The notes below the pieces were generated by a model. The model saw only the letters and a program-made list of their open reading frames with translations, was not told where the DNA came from and did not search any database. Positions 60,184-64,000 of a stretch of 64,000 bases of DNA are shown one piece after another (within the stretch, counting starts at the first letter, position 1; each line of letters begins with the position of its first letter). The DNA comes from Phlegmacium glaucopus (taxonomy: Eukaryota; Basidiomycota; Agaricomycetes; Agaricales; Cortinariaceae), in contig MU130362.1 of the NCBI GenBank assembly GCA_015039465.1, positions 262,667 to 326,666 on the forward strand, in the 5' to 3' direction. The translations under genes were made by a program, and so were the position numbers.

Positions 60184-61809
60184 AGGAATATCTCGAGAAT
60201 CAGAAGTTTGTCCTCCCACCCCGGCTTGTGCGGTTTATAACCTTACCTGCTGTATTGTGCTGTTTTCGATTTTTTTAACCACCCCCAACCCCCTTGTTAT
60301 CGTTCTCGTTCTCCCTATAGATGATCATATTAAAGACAGTCGTGCTTTGAGAAATGAATAATATCTAGCTGCTAAAGTACCAATACTTGAATTCACAGAA
60401 TCCGCCGTGTTCGCGGGCCTCTTTGTTATCAAACTCATATGTATCGAATCTAAATGCCGCAAAAATTAATGAACATGCGTTAGTTTTATAGTGAAAACCA
60501 TCTATCCAAACAGTGTAAGACACTCTCCGGACTGGTTACCATTATGTGTAAAAATCTGCGAACCATGACAAGGCTATTGTTTTGTCTCTCTCATAAAGGT
60601 CAAATTTCAACGGACCTGGGACAGATATAGGCAGAATTGGAATGCAAAATGTATTTAAACTATGTTCTGCAGGATATGGCCAAAGTATATCACAGAAAAA
60701 GTGTCAGGAGTTGCATCTTTGATATGGGTGGAATCTGTTTTTCATCGAAATATAAGGTATGCAGACGTATGCGACATAATAATCCGCCAACGTCATGTGA
60801 TGAGTGTGACGGAAACTCCGCATCAATTTCAGAACTGGCCAGTTAATTCACATTGACGTGATTGCAAAATTGGGGTCCAACATTTTGTTCAAATAGTATA
60901 ATTACAGTTACTGAACAATAATACCAACAAGAAATGCAAAATTCAAGGAGTCATTAAGGATTTGCTGACTCAAGGGGGTGGCGGCATGTGGCGAAAATAC
61001 CAAGGGCCCACTTCTGAAGGTTCGAACTATGTGAATTCAAAAATCAAGGTCCGAAAGCATTTGAATGAGTGAGTGAGGGTGCAGAGGGGGGATACATTTC
61101 GTGGTTCCGGTGGCTGTGTAGAAACCTCCATCGGGGCCTACGATGTGAACTTGTGAACTAATGTCAAAAAATGCAAATACAACTTTGAGAATTGTGGTTT
61201 TACCATCTTTATAACACAGATTTATGAATCCTATCATAAGACTAATCATTCAAAAAAAGGCCAGGACCAGACCCCCCAGACAACACTGGGGTATATAGCA
61301 TGTGCCAAAAATAGATACCAAAAAATTACCAAAAAAACAGTCAGAGCCACATTTTTACCAATTCAGCCTCCTTTCTGTGAATGATCCTGGTCAAAGAACC
61401 TAACAAGGCCTTAATTTTGCATGTGAGAGGACATAGTGAAAGGGATCAAGGCTCAACAGGATCATCATAATCTATAATCCATATCATTTCCACAATTTCT
61501 CTCCATGTTTTCACATGCTTCGGTGGCATGGCATGAAGCCAAAACCAGTATAAAATTCACATCTGCCAGCTCAGAGGCTGTGGTAGTGCATCACTGCACA
61601 CAACCATATGTGTCCCCAGTCTAAATGTATTATAAAACCTACGGGTTCCTGAGAGGCCTATGAATTATGGGGTATGACATATTTATGGGTATGAGTTCAA
61701 AGTCCCTACCTACCAAACCCCTATGGGGTATAAGAGGTTACGGGTTATGAGAGAGTTGACTGTACATCAATTTCCCAACTTATATAAAAAAGGAAGGGGG
61801 AGACTTCAA
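60184..61809. other. intergenic region, no gene seen
   Basis: It lies between the SRPK-type stop and the end of the phosphotransferase gene. It includes AT-rich 3' sequence to about 60480 and scattered short frames of no more than 71 codons without domains. A field near 61620-61760 holds repeated GGGGTATGA/GGGTTATGA-like words. The genes run toward each other, so both 3' ends and their terminators should lie here; I cannot fix them. Confidence 0.4.
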
Positions 61810-63126
61810 TCACCTGAACTGAGACGTGGCCCAGGAGCGCATCCGATCAAAGCCATGATCTGCCCGGGGATCCGTCAGCCAGGCCGCTATGGACCTTAGA
61901 TCACGTCCCTCTATCAAGCATTTGTAAAACTGGGAATCCCGTTTTTGAACCATCTAAAATAGGAACTGAAACACTCATCTCTAGGCATTTATTGCATGGC
62001 TTACCTCCTCGAACTGAGTGCAGATCCTTTGTCGCTCGGCAGGACTGTCTTCCCACCATGTATTATCAGAAGCGAATCGCGGGTCGTCGGGCCCTTTGTT
62101 GGCAAGCCAGAGCGGATACTCCGCCCCAAGGATAGCCGGCTGGATGCGGTTGATCTCCCAGTCAAGAACCGCCGTGATACTGCCATCGTTCGTTGCGAGA
62201 ATGTTATGGTTGTGGAGGTCGGCGTGGGTTAGAACACAGCGGAGCAACAAAGGATCGGTGATACCTCCGAGAAGGGAAAGAGTTTTGGCCTCAACAAACG
62301 ATAAACTATCTTCCGCACGTGGCTGGTCCTCGGGCTTCATGAAGTGCACGACTTGCCGCTTGACTGTGATGAGAAAGTCAAAATATTCGAAGATGTTATC
62401 AAAGTTATTGGAGCTAGACTTAGTGGGGTTGGCGGCAATGAGGGAGCCAACACTCATAACACCAGCTGCGTCAAAAGATGCAGAGCCAATACGCTGGGGA
62501 ACAGGGAGACGAAAGATTTCCAATACTGTGCTGGTGTAAGCGGACATAAAATGATCCTTAAGCCAAGAAGACATAAGCAAAATATGATTTATCAGTATTG
62601 GATCAATACCTTTGCGGTACTAGAAAAGAAATGCCACTGTTTTCCAACGGTCGATCCTGGCATCTTTTCCTGTATCGAAAAATCGGGACCGACAGTCAAG
62701 ATGGACGCGACCGGAATGTTGCTGTGTTCCCGAAGCCAACGAAGAAGCTGGATCTCATTTTCAAATCTTTTGAGGCTCCAGCTCTCTGAGATTGGGTCGG
62801 AGATGTAAATAAGGCGCTTTCGAACTATAATCGACGTGCCATCATCGAGAGTTGTATCTAATACCTAGAGATATGAATGATTGGTAAGTTACATGCATCT
62901 TACCTGTGGTCTTCTATTATTTGAGCCAAGAACGACGTACGATGTTCATATCCTTGGCTCTGCAGCTTGTTCGAATAACGGCGTGATTTAGGATTTCCTG
63001 GACCGCATTATGGAGGTCCTGATGATCCGCGAGAATCTCTTCACCAAGTGCCCACTCGTGAAAGACTTCCGGATAGGCCTCCAGATGGTGAACCTGTCCT
63101 GTATGGTTCCAGTAAGGGAGCAACAT
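61810..63126 (-). CDS. APH/ChoK-like phosphotransferase
   Basis: Four exons on the minus strand: 63126-62941, 62864-62610, 62556-62005 and 61953-61810, joining to 378 residues, with introns of 76, 53 and 51 nt. A GTACGT donor at 62940 avoids in-frame stops just beyond it. SIIVRK at residues 73-78 could supply the ATP-binding Lys. The Brenner motif HADLHNHN (His 258, Asp 260, Asn 265) and LDWE (Asp 279) are the catalytic and metal sites of the aminoglycoside phosphotransferase fold (PF01636). In fungi this family is large and mostly of unknown substrate; antibiotic resistance should not be assumed. The C-terminal exon ends WLTDP...RMRSWATSQF, as in fungal members. The start codon is the first in-frame ATG seen; a longer N-terminus cannot be ruled out. 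Confidence 0.88.
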
Positions 63127-63471
63127 GGGGATATGGTAGTGAACGTTGTGAACTTTTGATCAACGTGAATACGAATCTCTGCCCAAATAAACTACTTACG
63201 TAAAACTGATTGGAATCCCGATTGATGGAAAGGTTTTATATTCCAAGGGAGCACCGTAGAATTTTGTCTATGCGGCGAATTAGTTGTGGCGTGGCATCTT
63301 CACTACCACCTCCACTAGTTTTTCCCTGCTCGACATACGTGTTGAACTATACGAGTTTCAGGCGTTGATTATTGTTTAGGTATCTTTTATCTTATCATTC
63401 GTTTTTGTTTATTGTTCGCACATTATATAATCACGTTCAAGTTCTTTTAGTCACGGAGTTTTATATTACAA

Positions 63472-63499
63472 GTCTCAACTTTTATTCTAAAGTTGAGAC
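63472..63499. repeat. perfect hairpin, partly repeated 117 bp on
   Basis: GTCTCAACTTT and AAAGTTGAGAC form an 11-bp perfect stem around the loop TATTCT. A direct repeat AACTTTTATTCTAAAGTTGAG recurs (63477 and 63594), and CATTACTATTTGTTCTAG also occurs twice (63551 and about 63619). It lies about 350 bp upstream of the phosphotransferase start. It may be a regulatory site or the relic of a small transposon. Confidence 0.6.
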
Positions 63500-63639
63500 G
63501 TGAGCGCATTCGTTAATTTCATTCACTACATTAGCTAACTATTACCTAGACATTACTATTTGTTCTAGGTAACTTACCGTTAATATTAAAACAAACTTTT
63601 ATTCTAAAGTTGAGACACATTACTATTTGTTCTAGCTGC

Positions 63640-64000
63640 GAAATTATTCCAACAATACGAGCAGCTCTATCGTTGCTGACCTTACTAATTTTCTTATCAA
63701 TGATTACTAAATACAATAACAACTAAAATATTGGTTTTCGATTTGCTACAAATCATTGAGCCCATTCTTCCAAACAAACAAAACCTCCCGAGATAGTCAC
63801 AAACACGTGATGTTGGTGGATCATGCATGTCGCATACCATGACCATATTCGGATATGTGGAAGTTTGAACGCGACAGGTCGAACCTGCGTTCAGCTCTCG
63901 TAATTGTTGATTTCGACCCAATCAATGACCAGGTTTTGTTTATACATACTATATATATAGGGTTAGTATGATTAGGAAGGAAGTACTAATATATGCAATA
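63640..64000. other. right edge, no gene seen
   Basis: AT-rich sequence upstream of the phosphotransferase gene. A 74-codon minus frame at 63697-63921 has no recognisable domain. No RNA gene is seen. Confidence 0.4.

Overview
The window reads as a repeat-dominated stretch of a filamentous basidiomycete genome, most likely Agaricomycetes. The evidence is genes with many 45-76 nt introns, an SR-protein kinase and an APH-type phosphotransferase of fungal build, a LINE with an RNase H tail, BED-finger hAT transposases, a Myb/SANT-like pseudogene, a RecQ-like helicase and a DUF6589-type gene of kinds I associate with basidiomycete mobile DNA. Only two ordinary host genes are visible, both at the right end: an SRPK-type kinase (57927-60183, +) and an APH/ChoK-like phosphotransferase (61810-63126, -). 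Nearly everything to the left is mobile or tandem-repeated DNA. There is one assembly gap (Ns, 38054-39049).

Layout. 1-4.4 kb: tandem repeats (palindrome array; 157-bp minisatellite; 43-bp minisatellite; GCATGC repeat). 4.7-6.04 kb: three miniature DNA transposons with terminal inverted repeats. 6-11 kb: no intact gene, degenerate repeats and decayed coding-like sequence. 11-12 kb: a 944-bp element with CATCAGG ends beside a broken Myb/SANT-like gene. 12.9-19.1 kb: a near full-length but dead LINE. 21.7-22.4 kb: a CATCAGG-element relic carrying a miniature hAT. 22.8-30.5 kb: a tail-to-tail pair, RecQ-like helicase and DUF6589-type gene, both inactivated, with elements inserted between and inside them. 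30.8-37.7 kb: a nest of repeat insertions up to four levels deep. 40.7-49 kb: a solo LTR holding a 4.86-kb hAT transposon, itself hit by another solo LTR, then a second copy of the outer LTR inside a miniature hAT. 50.2-51.4 kb: two more miniature hATs. 51.5-57.3 kb: a second complete hAT (5.78 kb) with a tandemly amplified exon-intron unit.

Most insertions can be ordered because each is bounded by a target-site duplication (8 bp for hAT elements, 4 or 5 bp for two LTR families). Many of the premature stops in old coding sequence are TGA where arginine (CGA) is expected, which points to CpG decay; the two host genes lack this. The best candidates for new biology are the phase-preserving exon-intron tandem array in the second hAT, the convergent helicase/DUF6589 pair, and the unclassified ~1.35 kb R1 repeat family with a TATA-like block and a shared open frame.
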